Counted from the first letter of the stretch, positions 25,463 to 34,227 are shown. The stretch: 64,000 nt of DNA from Flavobacteriales bacterium (GCA_016710685.1 JADJVC010000010.1:186001-250000); one strand, 5' to 3'. Made by a program: numbers and translations. Notes: generated from the letters alone by a model not told the origin.

Positions 25463-25498
25463 CGGTCCGAATTTTTTCGGAGCTTTTCGTTCAAGGCC

Positions 25499-27451
25499 GT
25501 GATCAACCCCCGCTCCATACAGGAAGTCAAAGATGCCGTCCGCATCGAAGAAGTGCTGGGCGAATTTCTGGACCTGAAGCGCAAAGGGCCGCGGTATTTG
25601 GGCCTGTGCCCGTTCCACAACGAAAAGACACCTTCGTTCAACGTGAGTCCGCAGCTCGGCATTTACAAGTGCTTCGGTTGTGGCGAAAGCGGCGATGCCA
25701 TCAAATTCCTGGAAAAGCAGGAACACCTCTCCTTCGTGGAGGCGATCCGCTGGTTGGGCAAGCGGTACGGCATCGAGCTTGAGGAAGAGGAACAGTCGCC
25801 GGAACAACAGCAGGAGCAGAGCGAGCGCGAAAGCCTCGGCGTGGTTCAGCAGTGGGCGCTGCAATGGAGCGTAGAGCAGTTGTGGAACTCCGATGAAGGC
25901 AAGCGCATCGGCTTGAGCTATTTCCGCGAACGCGGGTTCCGGGACGACACCATCAAGGAATTCCAATTGGGCTACGTGCCCGAAAAAGGGGATGCTTTTG
26001 CGACAGCTGCAATTGCTCATGGCTTCACGCCGGAGCTGCTGGAAAAAGCGGGCTGGATCAAATTGCGTGACAACGGCAATGCGTGGGATTTTTTCCAAGG
26101 CCGCGTCACCTTTCCCATCCACGGTTTGGCGGGGCAGCCCATCGGCTTCGGTGCGCGCACGCTGAAGAGCGACAAAAAACTGCCGAAATACTTCAACAGC
26201 CCGGAGAGCGTGCTGTACGTGAAGAGCCGGTCGCTGTACGGCATCAGCTACGCGAAAAAAGCCATCGTGGAGCAGTCCAACTGCCTGCTGGTGGAAGGCT
26301 ATACCGACGTGATCAGTCTGCACCAGGCGGGCATCGCCAACGTGGTGGCCAGCAGCGGCACCAGCCTCACGGTGGAGCAGGTGCGGCTCATCAAGCGTTA
26401 CACGCAGGCCATCACCATTTTGTACGATGGCGATGCGGCAGGCATCAAGGCATCGCTGCGCGGCATCGACCTCATTCTGGCGGAAGGCCTAAGCGTGAAA
26501 GTGGTGGTGTTCACCGAAGGTGACGACCCGGACAGCTTTGCACGGAAGCACTCCAGCAGCGAGATCGCGGAGCACCTGAAGGCGAACGCGAAGGACTTCC
26601 TGGTCTTCAAAGCCGACCTGTTGGTGAAGGAGGCGGGCGACGATCCCGTGCGCAAAGCAGCAGCCATCCACGAGCTGGTAGAGAGCATTGCATTAGTGCC
26701 TGACCATGTGTTGCGATCGCTCTACGTGAAGCAGTGCGCGCGCATGCTGGACGTGGGCGAGCAGGCGTTGGTGAGCGAGATGAACAAAGTGCTGCGGAAG
26801 GGTTTCCGCAAGCAGTTTGGCGATGGCGCGCCGCCGTTGGAAGAATTGGTGGACCCCGCGATCGCACCGCCACAACCGGAAGTGGAAGAACTCGGCACCA
26901 CGCCGCAGGAACGCGACCTGCTGCGCATGCTCATCAGCTACGGGCACGAGCGCGTCATCGTACCGTTCCAGGACAGCGACGGTGAGGTAACCGAAGAAGA
27001 CACTTCCGTGGCGGAGCTGATGTTCCAGTCCCTCGCGCAGGACGACATCACCTTCGATGAGCCCTTGTTGCAGGCCATCTACCGCGACTACAGCTTCGCA
27101 AATAAAATGGGCACCAAGGTGGAGCCGAAGCGCTACGTGGACAACGAAAACGAAGAGTGGCGCAGCCTCGCCATCGACCTGCTAACGCACCGCCATGTGC
27201 TAAGCCCAAACTGGGAGGCGAAACACAAGATCCACGTCACCCACGAAAACGAGCAATTGCTAGGAGCCGTGGAACATGGCCTCAACATGTTGAAAGAACG
27301 CCGCGTGGACCGCATGCTGCGCGAAAAGCAGGAGCAGATCAAGGGCATGACCGACGATGCGGACGTGGAAATGGCCCTGCGCACCATCATGGCGTTGAAC
27401 CAAGCGAAGAAGGAATTCGCGAAGTTGACGGGGCGGGTGGTGGTGGGGTGA
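25499..27451 (+). CDS. dnaG: DNA primase
   Basis: 650 residues from a GTG at 25499; this start gives MINPRSIQEVKDAVRIEEVL, which aligns with normal DnaG N-termini, and no ATG is nearby. Synthesises RNA primers at the replication fork. The zinc-binding domain has CPFHNEKTPSF and KCFGCGESGDAI (Cys-His-Cys-Cys). The TOPRIM core has LVEGYTDVISLHQAG, VVASSGTSLT and ILYDGDAAGIKASLRG. The C-terminal helical region binds the helicase. Length is normal. Confidence 0.96.
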   Translation: MINPRSIQEVKDAVRIEEVLGEFLDLKRKGPRYLGLCPFHNEKTPSFNVSPQLGIYKCFGCGESGDAIKFLEKQEHLSFVEAIRWLGKRYGIELEEEEQSPEQQQEQSERESLGVVQQWALQWSVEQLWNSDEGKRIGLSYFRERGFRDDTIKEFQLGYVPEKGDAFATAAIAHGFTPELLEKAGWIKLRDNGNAWDFFQGRVTFPIHGLAGQPIGFGARTLKSDKKLPKYFNSPESVLYVKSRSLYGISYAKKAIVEQSNCLLVEGYTDVISLHQAGIANVVASSGTSLTVEQVRLIKRYTQAITILYDGDAAGIKASLRGIDLILAEGLSVKVVVFTEGDDPDSFARKHSSSEIAEHLKANAKDFLVFKADLLVKEAGDDPVRKAAAIHELVESIALVPDHVLRSLYVKQCARMLDVGEQALVSEMNKVLRKGFRKQFGDGAPPLEELVDPAIAPPQPEVEELGTTPQERDLLRMLISYGHERVIVPFQDSDGEVTEEDTSVAELMFQSLAQDDITFDEPLLQAIYRDYSFANKMGTKVEPKRYVDNENEEWRSLAIDLLTHRHVLSPNWEAKHKIHVTHENEQLLGAVEHGLNMLKERRVDRMLREKQEQIKGMTDDADVEMALRTIMALNQAKKEFAKLTGRVVVG

Positions 27452-27457
27452 GCCTTC

Positions 27458-27465
27458 TACCTTCG
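27458..27465 (+). promoter_or_regulatory. -7 promoter box TACCTTCG of the cation exporter gene
   Basis: An exact TAnnTTYG match only 4 bases before the ATG at 27470, so the transcript would be leaderless or nearly so. Confidence 0.6.
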
Positions 27466-27469
27466 CCCC

Positions 27470-28375
27470 ATGGCCCACGACCACGCGCATCACCACGACC
27501 ACGCGGGGCACGACCATGCCAGCGGGTCCAGCAACCTGCGGCTCGCGTTCTTCTTCAACTTGGCTTTTACGTTGATCGAAGTGGCTGGCGGATTTTGGAC
27601 AAATAGCCTTGCAGTGCTGAGCGACGCGATGCATGACATGGGCGATGTGCTGGTGTTGGGCGCCGCTTGGTATTTGAGCCACTTGGCGGTGCGCGGCCGC
27701 GATGCGAAATACAGCTATGGCTATGGCCGCTACAGCATGCTGGGCGGCTGGCTCACCGCGCTGGTGCTGGCCATCGGCTCGTTGGTGCTCATGGTGTTCA
27801 CGCTGTCGCGGATCAATGATGTGCATGAACCGTTCGCCAACGGCATGATCATTTTGGGTGTTTTCGGCTTGGCGATGAACGGCTTTGCGGCGTGGAAGCT
27901 GCACGGCGGAAGCTCCCTGAACGAACGCGGCGCCTACCTGCACCTGATGGAAGATGTGCTCGGCTGGGCGGCGGTGCTGGTGGGCGCGGTGGTGATCCGC
28001 TTCACCGGTTGGGGCATTGTGGACCCGTTGCTTTCGGTGGCGATCAACTTGTTCGTTTTGTACAATGCCGTGGGCACCTTGCGGAAGGGCACGGGCATTT
28101 TGATGCAACGGCTTCCCGAAGGCTACGATGAACGAGCTGTCACCGATGCGTTGTTGGCCTTGCCGCATGTGGTGAGTGCGCACGACCAGCACGCTTGGAC
28201 GTTGGACGGCGACTACACCGTGCTAACCGTACACTTGTGCGTGGACACCAGTGATGCAAAGGAGCGGAGCGCCATCACCAACGGTGCCCGCAACAAGCTG
28301 AAGGACATGGGCATCGCGCATGCCACCATCGAGCTGGAATTGCCGGGCGATGAATGCGCTTTGGAACACCATTGA
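27470..28375 (+). CDS. Cation diffusion facilitator family transporter (zinc-type)
   Basis: 301 residues. The N-terminus is very His/Asp-rich (MAHDHAHHHDHAGHDHA), a likely zinc-binding arm. Six membrane segments follow. The paired binding motifs are SDAMHDMGD in TM2 and HLMEDVLGW in TM5, both of the HxxxD type that selects Zn. A cytoplasmic C-terminal domain starts after LMQRLPEGYDERA and contains VSAHDQHAWTLDGDYTVLTVH (in part). It exports Zn or related divalent ions by proton antiport. A 49-residue gene follows 6 bases after its stop. Confidence 0.93.
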   Translation: MAHDHAHHHDHAGHDHASGSSNLRLAFFFNLAFTLIEVAGGFWTNSLAVLSDAMHDMGDVLVLGAAWYLSHLAVRGRDAKYSYGYGRYSMLGGWLTALVLAIGSLVLMVFTLSRINDVHEPFANGMIILGVFGLAMNGFAAWKLHGGSSLNERGAYLHLMEDVLGWAAVLVGAVVIRFTGWGIVDPLLSVAINLFVLYNAVGTLRKGTGILMQRLPEGYDERAVTDALLALPHVVSAHDQHAWTLDGDYTVLTVHLCVDTSDAKERSAITNGARNKLKDMGIAHATIELELPGDECALEHH

Positions 28376-28381
28376 ATTGAT

Positions 28382-28531
28382 ATGACACTGAAAAAGCGCC
28401 TCTTTCGCCTGCTGGCCAGCTTCAACAAAGCAGTGCTACCCAAGCAATGGGACCGGGACCTGTTGCGCCTCAGTAAACCGCGACAAGCGCTGGCCGGGTA
28501 CCGGTATTGGGTTACGAAGAATGCGTTGTAG
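28382..28531 (+). CDS. Small conserved-looking protein, 49 residues
   Basis: Reads MTLKKRLFRLLASFNKAVLP, then KQWDRDLLRLSKPRQALAGY and RYWVTKNAL before TAG. The pattern (basic amphipathic N-terminus, KL/LPxxxxxDLxxLSK, then RYWVTKNAL at the extreme C-terminus) matches small proteins I recall from Flavobacteriia. It starts 6 bases after the cation exporter stop, so it is probably the second gene of that operon. Function unknown. It is short, but codon use and composition are protein-like. Confidence 0.6.
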   Translation: MTLKKRLFRLLASFNKAVLPKQWDRDLLRLSKPRQALAGYRYWVTKNAL

Positions 28532-28857
28532 GTTTTGGTGATAAGTGAAGGTGATTGGTGGGCGGTGATTGGTGATTGGACGGCTGCCGACCGCCTGCCG
28601 AAAGCTGTGCTCGGCTTTGCACGTCTCCGAGTGTATTGTAGTGCCGATTACATCCGAAATGTTTGGGAGCCGCACCTTCTGAGCCGATACATGATTTAGC
28701 TGCTATGAATCTCTGCTATACGGCAGATGGCCCAGAGTGGAAACTCAGCTCTGAACAAGCCACAGAGCGCGATTCCAGTCACCAATCACCATCCACCAAT
28801 CACCCGTTTTAATCGAAAAAACTGGCGCTCCGCCCCAGATCCCCGTAATTTGCGCCG
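28532..28857. repeat. Intergenic region bounded by inverted GATTGG-type repeats
   Basis: 326 bases without a gene. GTGATTGGTGGGCGGTGATT GGTGATTGG (28551-28579) is the near reverse complement of the CCAGTCACCAATCACC/ATCCACCAATCACC stretch at 28775-28804. The roughly 195 bases between them show no open frame or clear hairpin. The CotH gene starts 53 bases after the second copy. Confidence 0.6.
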
Positions 28858-30912
28858 ATGCGACCCTGGGCCCTCGTCCCTGTGCTCTTGGCCCATTCAC
28901 TTTGGGGACAGGTGCGCATCAACGAACTGCAATGTGCGCGCAGCCCCGGCTCCGACGGAAAGGGCGCGAACGGGGATTGGGTGGAACTGTACAACGTGGG
29001 CACAGCGGCGGTGGACATGGCCGGGTCGGCATTTGTAATTGACGGTGTATCGCATAAGCTGAAAGGTCCGTTGATGATCGCGCCGCGTTCCCGCCGCGTG
29101 TTGTGGTGCGATGGCGACCCAAAGGCCGGAACAGACCACCTTGAACTGAAGTTGCCACGGACCGGTGGCACGTTGTTGCTCGTCGCCGCGGATAAGGTCT
29201 CCGTGCTCGATCTTTTCCATTGGCCGGCCATGCCCGCAGGTTGTTCCATTGGTCGCAAAGAAGATGGTGGCCGGGCATGGGGCTTCTTCGACAGGCCGGG
29301 TCCCGGTGCGGCAAACAACGACCGGTTTGCGGCGGACAAAGTTTTGGAAACGCCGTTGATCACCATTGAAAAAGGTCGGCTGCGCATCGACCTTCCGCAA
29401 GGCGCCAGTGAGGTGCGCTACACGTTGGACTTCTCCGATCCGGACGAACGATCGGCGGTGTATGCAACGCCGTTGGCGGCATCGGTAGGCACGGTGGTGC
29501 GCGCTCGTGCTTTTGCGCCCGGGGCCATTGCGAGCGGCGAAGCCGTGTTTGCATCCGGCATTCCCACGGGTGCATGGTCGTTGGTGATCGCGCCTTCCGA
29601 TCTACAAGGCCCAAACGGCATTGCGGACGTGCCTTCGGGAAATTTTTCGCGCAGCGGTGCCGAATGGCAACGGCAGGCATGGCTTCAGAACGGTGCTGGT
29701 GATGGAAGTGCGACACCGATCGGTTTGGCCATTGCGGGCAGCGGCACGCGCAGTTTGGCCAAGCGCAATTTCAAGGTTTTTGCGAAGGACCGTTTTGGTG
29801 CTACGGACTTGCTGCAAACGCCGGATGGCAGCGCATACGAGGAGATGATTCTCCGCGCCGATGCAAGCCCAAACGCTTTTCTGCGGAACGAATTCATGAA
29901 CGAAGTTGCCCGGCGCAGCGGTGGGAACTTGGACGTGCAACAAGCCAAAGCGATGCCGCTTTACCTCAACGGCGAGTACCAAGGTTTGTACCGTTCCATG
30001 CCTGCGAAAAACAAAGCGTGGGCAAAAGATCTGAACGCGGGCAAGCCGGTGGAACTTGTTGATGGTGCGGGTCCGCGCGCTGTTTCCGGCGGGCTGAAAA
30101 ACTATGTGGCGTTGATACAGGCCATGGCTGCGGATGCCGGTGCTGAAGCGTTGGACAGCATAGTAGACCTGAACAGTTTGATCGATCTCGCGTGTTTCGA
30201 TCTCTGGAGCGGGCGAGGCGATCACGACCTGAACGTGCGTTGCTGGCGGCCGCGCAGCGATGCCGGCAAGTGGCGCTGGGTGCTGTACGACATGGACCAA
30301 TGGGCGCCGCCCGAAGAGCGTACTGTGCAACGCTTATGTGCAACGGCGGTTCCGGAAACACCCTTCGTGCCGCAACTGTTGAACGACCCCGACCTGCGCA
30401 ACCGCTTGCTTGCACGCATGAGCGCATTGCTCGCCACCACGTTAAGCGCCGACCGCACAGCGGGGCTGCTGGATTCGCTCTACGACCAACATGCCGAAGA
30501 CATGGCGCAGGACTATGCGCGTTGGCATGATGAGCTGGAAATGCCGACATCGAAAGTGGCCAAGGCTGAAATTGCCGATCACCTAAAAGGCCGGAACGCC
30601 CCGCTGATGGCGCAATTGCGCCAAACAACCGGCTTGAAAAGCCGGAGCATTACCGTGGCCATTGAACCCGCCGGCGCAGGCACCGTGCTGTTGGAAAATC
30701 TACCGCTTACGGACGATCAACGCACCGTGGAAAGCTTCGCCAACGTGGCCTTGCACTTGTTGGCCGTTCCGGCAACAGGCATGGAATTCATGGGTTGGAA
30801 AAACGCGGAAAACACGGCGCCGACATTGGTTTTGTCAGGCCAGCGGGACGAGCGTGCGGTGGCGGTTTTCCGGCCGTCCGGATCAGCTAGCAAGAACGCC
30901 CTGAAGCAGTGA
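28858..30912 (+). CDS. CotH kinase family protein with lamin-tail domain
   Basis: 684 residues with a signal peptide (ALVPVLLAHSLWG|Q). Residues about 18-135 form a lamin-tail-like domain (VRINELQCARSPGSDG, DWVELYNVGTAAVDMAGSAF, PRSRRVLWCDGD). A beta-sandwich of the chitobiase/FN3 type follows (VRYTLDFSDPDERSAVYATP). The CotH part begins near residue 270 with SGTRSLAKRNFKVFAKDRFG and contains ILRADASPNAFLRNEFMNEV, LYLNGEYQGLYRSM and RWVLYDMDQWAPP, which hold the kinase-like motifs. CotH of Bacillus is a secreted protein kinase; the role of bacterial surface versions is unknown. I see no T9SS signal. Its end overlaps purQ by 30 bases, tail to tail. Confidence 0.85.
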   Translation: MRPWALVPVLLAHSLWGQVRINELQCARSPGSDGKGANGDWVELYNVGTAAVDMAGSAFVIDGVSHKLKGPLMIAPRSRRVLWCDGDPKAGTDHLELKLPRTGGTLLLVAADKVSVLDLFHWPAMPAGCSIGRKEDGGRAWGFFDRPGPGAANNDRFAADKVLETPLITIEKGRLRIDLPQGASEVRYTLDFSDPDERSAVYATPLAASVGTVVRARAFAPGAIASGEAVFASGIPTGAWSLVIAPSDLQGPNGIADVPSGNFSRSGAEWQRQAWLQNGAGDGSATPIGLAIAGSGTRSLAKRNFKVFAKDRFGATDLLQTPDGSAYEEMILRADASPNAFLRNEFMNEVARRSGGNLDVQQAKAMPLYLNGEYQGLYRSMPAKNKAWAKDLNAGKPVELVDGAGPRAVSGGLKNYVALIQAMAADAGAEALDSIVDLNSLIDLACFDLWSGRGDHDLNVRCWRPRSDAGKWRWVLYDMDQWAPPEERTVQRLCATAVPETPFVPQLLNDPDLRNRLLARMSALLATTLSADRTAGLLDSLYDQHAEDMAQDYARWHDELEMPTSKVAKAEIADHLKGRNAPLMAQLRQTTGLKSRSITVAIEPAGAGTVLLENLPLTDDQRTVESFANVALHLLAVPATGMEFMGWKNAENTAPTLVLSGQRDERAVAVFRPSGSASKNALKQ

Positions 30913-31575
30913 GTTGAAGAGCAACTTGCCGTCCGTATTGCCCAAGCGGGCATCCACGGCGCGCTCCGGATGGGGCATCATGCCGAACACGTTGCGACCG
31001 GTGTTGCACACCCCGGCAATGTTCTCCACGCTGCCGTTGGGATTGGCCTCTTCCTTCAACCGGCCTTCGTGATCGCAGTAGTGGAAGATCACCTGGTCCT
31101 CATCATCCATGGCCTTCAACGTATCGCCATCGGCGTAGTAGCGGCCCTCGCCGTGCGCGATGGGGATCATCAACGGTTTGTCCTTCAGCCCTGCGGTGAG
31201 CGGCGTGTTGCGGCTGGCCGGACGGATCCAGATGTTTTGGCAGATGAATTTGCGGTTCGCGTTGGCCAGCAGCGCACCGGGCAGCAGCCCTGCCTCGCAC
31301 AATACTTGGAAACCGTTGCAAACGCCCAGCACCAAGCCGCCTTTCGCGGCATGTTGTGCCACCTCGTTCATAATGGGGCTGAAGCGGGCAATGGCGCCGC
31401 TGCGCAAATAATCGCCATAGGAAAACCCGCCGGGCAGCAATATCATATCGCAGCCTTGCAGGTTGTGGTCCTTGTGCCAAAGGCGTACGGCAGGCTGGCC
31501 GGTGATGGATTCCACGGCTTGGGCCATGTCCTCATCGCAGTTGGAACCGGGGAAAGTGATGACGCCGAATTTCAT
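30883..31575 (-). CDS. purQ: Phosphoribosylformylglycinamidine synthase subunit PurQ
   Basis: 230 residues. Glutaminase subunit that supplies ammonia for the fourth step of purine synthesis. The catalytic triad is visible: Cys in LVLGVCNGFQVLCEAG, and His-Glu in MPHPERA. FPGSNCDEDMAQAV and LLPGGFSYGDYLRSGAIA are typical. This is the stand-alone small type, which needs separate PurL and PurS; neither is in the window. purD lies elsewhere in the window on the same strand. It starts 30 bases after a clear -7 box. Confidence 0.95.
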   Translation of the reverse strand: MKFGVITFPGSNCDEDMAQAVESITGQPAVRLWHKDHNLQGCDMILLPGGFSYGDYLRSGAIARFSPIMNEVAQHAAKGGLVLGVCNGFQVLCEAGLLPGALLANANRKFICQNIWIRPASRNTPLTAGLKDKPLMIPIAHGEGRYYADGDTLKAMDDEDQVIFHYCDHEGRLKEEANPNGSVENIAGVCNTGRNVFGMMPHPERAVDARLGNTDGKLLFNSLLQGVLAS

Positions 31576-31605
31576 GTTTGGGAACTGGGTATTGGATAGT
31601 AGGTG

Positions 31606-31613
31606 CGAAGGTA
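31606..31613 (-). promoter_or_regulatory. -7 promoter box TACCTTCG of purQ
   Basis: An exact TAnnTTYG match on the minus strand, 30 bases upstream of the purQ ATG. The leader in between includes a GGTATTGGATAG-type word that also occurs in the repeats at 49841 and 63560. Confidence 0.55.
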
Positions 31614-31984
31614 CTTAGGCTTGCGGGAACGGGGTTGAGTGATCACATTTCTATCGTAGGTACTTGGTGCAACTTCCCGCATCGCATTGCATCAACCGAA
31701 GGATTCAGATCTCAACGTCGTCCAATCGACATGAGGCCCACCAACGCCCAACGCATGTCGCAGCGTTTCGCGCTTGCCACGAGCATTGCACGTACAACGT
31801 TCACATAAACCCCAACCCCGCGGGGGCGGGGGGGGCGGGCCGGGGCGGGGCGGGGGCGGGGAGGGGGGATTGGGTTGCACCCCGCATCAACGAGGGCGAC
31901 CCGGAGAAAACATTACACAGCACTAGCAACTGCCCCTTCCATCAAAAACCAAACACCACCATCAAGAAGATCAAGAAAAGCAAC
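31614..31984. other. Intergenic region with an extreme G-rich tract
   Basis: About 370 bases between purQ and the YHYH gene. Positions 31821-31868 consist almost only of G on the plus strand (runs of 3 to 8 G separated by single C, CC or A), preceded by CCCCAACCCCGC, which can pair with it. An open frame runs through the region but its translation (Gly/Arg/Ala-rich) is not protein-like. The last 60 bases before the ATG are A/C-rich (ACCACCATCAAGAAGATCAA), as in leaders of Bacteroidota lipoprotein genes. Confidence 0.7.
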
Positions 31985-32959
31985 ATGATGAACGCACCTC
32001 ACTTTCACTTTCTTACCATTCTGATGCTTGCCGTAGGTGGCACATCTTGTTCCCAGATCACCGAAGAAACCAAGCATGCCGGAGAACTCGCCAACAGCCA
32101 TGTTGTGCCGGTGGCACCTTCGCTCTTCAGTTCCGAAGCCCTTGTTGGGGACATCGTAAAAGAGGAACGCACATTGGCCGACGGCACCAAGGCTTTGTGC
32201 TACGTGATCCGTACCTACTCCGAGCCGCTTGACCACGCCATGGGTCCGTGGGCTCCAAAAACCATCACCGATGGTAAGGAGGCCGGGGGCATCTGGTTCC
32301 GCAGCGGTGAGGTCTATAACGTGGACGGCCCTTTCATCAAGAACATGGCCGCGTTCTATGATGATACCGAATGGAAATTGTACAACGATGACGGCACGGT
32401 GCGGGTAACGGACACCAAGGAAGCCTTTGAAGCCGCCGCCCGGCCCGACGTGGATCCGCGCTACAACAACTACGTGGTAGAAGGCCGTCCGGAGTGGTTT
32501 GGCCACAAGATCACCACCTACGTCATCCCCGTGGAACCCGTGTATCAGGCCCGACCTTCCCGGCTTGGCCACGGCGGCGTAGGCATAGCTTTCGACGGTG
32601 TGAAGTTCGATCCGCCCGCGCCCGTTGAAAACATCATCGAGGCCCACACCATCGCCCCGTTCGATCATGCGGGCGGCCACATCAACCCGCACGAAGGTTA
32701 TCACTACCACGCCGCCACAGGCCGCACCAAGGAGGTCGCCCAGCCCGACGGCCACGCCCCGATGATCGGCTACGCGCTGGACGGATTCGGGATCTTTGCC
32801 CACCTCGATCCGGCCGGCAACGCGCCCGTTGCGTTGGACGAATGCGGCGGCCACTACGACGGAACGCGCGGCTACCACTACCACGCCGGGTCACCGGGCA
32901 GTAACCAGATCATCGGCGCATTCCGCGGCCAAGCCGGAACAGTTACGGTGGAGCACTGA
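31985..32959 (+). CDS. YHYH domain lipoprotein
   Basis: 324 residues from the ATG at 31985 (a second ATG follows at once). A signal peptide ends TSC, a Bacteroidota-style lipobox. The protein has two copies of the GYHYHA motif, in HINPHEGYHYHAATG and CGGHYDGTRGYHYHAGSPG, which define the YHYH family, together with MIGYALDGFGIFAHLDPAG. The clustered histidines suggest metal binding. Members are exported and of unknown function, and some lie beside copper or phosphate genes. The start is chosen because the frame upstream crosses the G-rich tract. Confidence 0.85.
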   Translation: MMNAPHFHFLTILMLAVGGTSCSQITEETKHAGELANSHVVPVAPSLFSSEALVGDIVKEERTLADGTKALCYVIRTYSEPLDHAMGPWAPKTITDGKEAGGIWFRSGEVYNVDGPFIKNMAAFYDDTEWKLYNDDGTVRVTDTKEAFEAAARPDVDPRYNNYVVEGRPEWFGHKITTYVIPVEPVYQARPSRLGHGGVGIAFDGVKFDPPAPVENIIEAHTIAPFDHAGGHINPHEGYHYHAATGRTKEVAQPDGHAPMIGYALDGFGIFAHLDPAGNAPVALDECGGHYDGTRGYHYHAGSPGSNQIIGAFRGQAGTVTVEH

Positions 32960-33002
32960 ACGAGTCGAGTGGCGCTGGCAGCAACGAACGATGTTCCTTG
33001 GC

Positions 33003-33062
33003 TTCGCTGCTGTGCAGATTATTTTCGTTCAGGTCGATCACGGTTTTCTTGTTCCATCCGAA
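33003..33062 (-). pseudogene. Relic of the 3' end of an RND efflux pump gene
   Basis: On the minus strand this reads FGWNKKTVIDLNENNLHSSE, closely matching the C-terminal FGWNKKTVIELNDDELHNSE of the RND gene at 38331-41591. At the DNA level 33026-33062 differs from 38483-38519 at one base, and similarity continues more weakly to about 33003. It stops abruptly at the TTCGGATGG end, and no other part of the pump gene is nearby. It is a leftover of a duplicated or recombined efflux gene. Confidence 0.75.
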
Positions 33063-33123
33063 ACATGGAATGGTTTGGTGTTGTGTGATGCCATAGTGAA
33101 CCGGTTAGGAATGATGTGGTGAA

Positions 33124-34227
33124 TCAACCAGTTGATAATACCATACTTTTTAGTTGAATATTGGTGGTACCTTCTTCCCGTTTCAAATAGACCGTCCGGT
33201 GCGGGAACGGGATCTCGATGCCTTCCGCGTCGAAGCGAAGTTTGATGGATTCCAAAAGCTCGCACTTCATTACGAAAGCAGTGGGGTAGTCCTTTGCCCA
33301 GGTCCAGGCACGGATCGTTACAGCGGAATCGTCCAGGCTGATCACGCGGACGATCACCACGGGGTCGCCATTGGCCTTGGCCAACGCGGTGCGCGTATCC
33401 AACAACGCTGGGTGCTTCATGCATTCTTCACGTACAAGTTCTTTGGCTTTTTCGATGCTTGAACTGTAGCTAATCCCCACTTCGACCCAAGAACAGGTTC
33501 GCTTTTCGCCGAGATCATAGTTCACGAGCCGTTCCTTGTTCATCATGGCATTCGGTACGATGATCCGTTTGTTCTGGTAGTTTTTTATCACGGTGTGCCG
33601 CAGGGTGATGTCCTCCACTTCGCCAACAAGGTTTTCGGAGAGCTTTACCACATGTCCGATACGGAAGGGCTTGTACAAGACGATGAAGATGCCGCCGATG
33701 ATGTTCGATATGGCCTCTTGGCTGGCAAAGCCGATGACAACGGCCATGATACCGGCACCAGCGAGTGCCGAGGTAGCAAACGCCTGAAGCTTCGGGAAAG
33801 CGAAGCTCGCAAGGAATATGCCGATGAAATAGATCATGGCAACGGCGAGGTAGCGCATGAATTTGTAGGTGGTCGCGTCGCTGCCATCACGCGCTTGCAT
33901 GCGATCGAACACGAGCTTGGACCCGATGCTGAAGACCAGCGTGCCGGGAATGATGATGCTGAGGTAGATCACCTTCAATAGGTTCTCGTTCAGGTAGACG
34001 TAAACCTTCTTCTCGAAGAACACATAGCTCACCAGCAGCACGGCGATAAGCAGGATGAAAACACTGAAGACCCGCCGTAAGGAGTTGAACGTTGAGGTGT
34101 GGTCCTGCCCGTACCAGCTATCGCGTTTGGCCAACCTGTTGAAGCCCTTGCGCACAAGGAAAAGCAGCAGCGCGGCCACGGCGGCTACGAAGGCCACCCA
34201 TATTATCTTTTGCAGTAAAGGGTCCAT
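33124..34227 (-). CDS. Small-conductance mechanosensitive ion channel (MscS family)
   Basis: 367 residues from the ATG at 34225-34227; a longer frame adds 23 basic residues with no promoter sign. Four or more membrane segments lie in the N-terminal 190 residues. The pore helix and start of the beta domain read ALAGAGIMAVVIGFASQEAI and SNIIGGIFIVLYKPFRIGHV, the MscS signature. The C-terminal vestibule domain has ITLRHTVIKNYQNKRIIVPN. It opens when membrane tension rises in osmotic downshock. Confidence 0.92.
   Translation of the reverse strand: MDPLLQKIIWVAFVAAVAALLLFLVRKGFNRLAKRDSWYGQDHTSTFNSLRRVFSVFILLIAVLLVSYVFFEKKVYVYLNENLLKVIYLSIIIPGTLVFSIGSKLVFDRMQARDGSDATTYKFMRYLAVAMIYFIGIFLASFAFPKLQAFATSALAGAGIMAVVIGFASQEAISNIIGGIFIVLYKPFRIGHVVKLSENLVGEVEDITLRHTVIKNYQNKRIIVPNAMMNKERLVNYDLGEKRTCSWVEVGISYSSSIEKAKELVREECMKHPALLDTRTALAKANGDPVVIVRVISLDDSAVTIRAWTWAKDYPTAFVMKCELLESIKLRFDAEGIEIPFPHRTVYLKREEGTTNIQLKSMVLSTG

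Noticed and set aside
25499..25501. Later ATG as dnaG start
   Set aside because: The GTG at 25499 aligns with the normal DnaG N-terminus; later ATGs would cut off the zinc domain.
24854..26323. Open frame of 489 codons opposite dnaG
   Set aside because: Antisense of certain genes (dnaG and the MORN lipoprotein gene).
31664..31984. Extended N-terminus of the YHYH protein
   Set aside because: It would be translated from the G-rich tract and would bury the lipoprotein signal peptide inside the protein.
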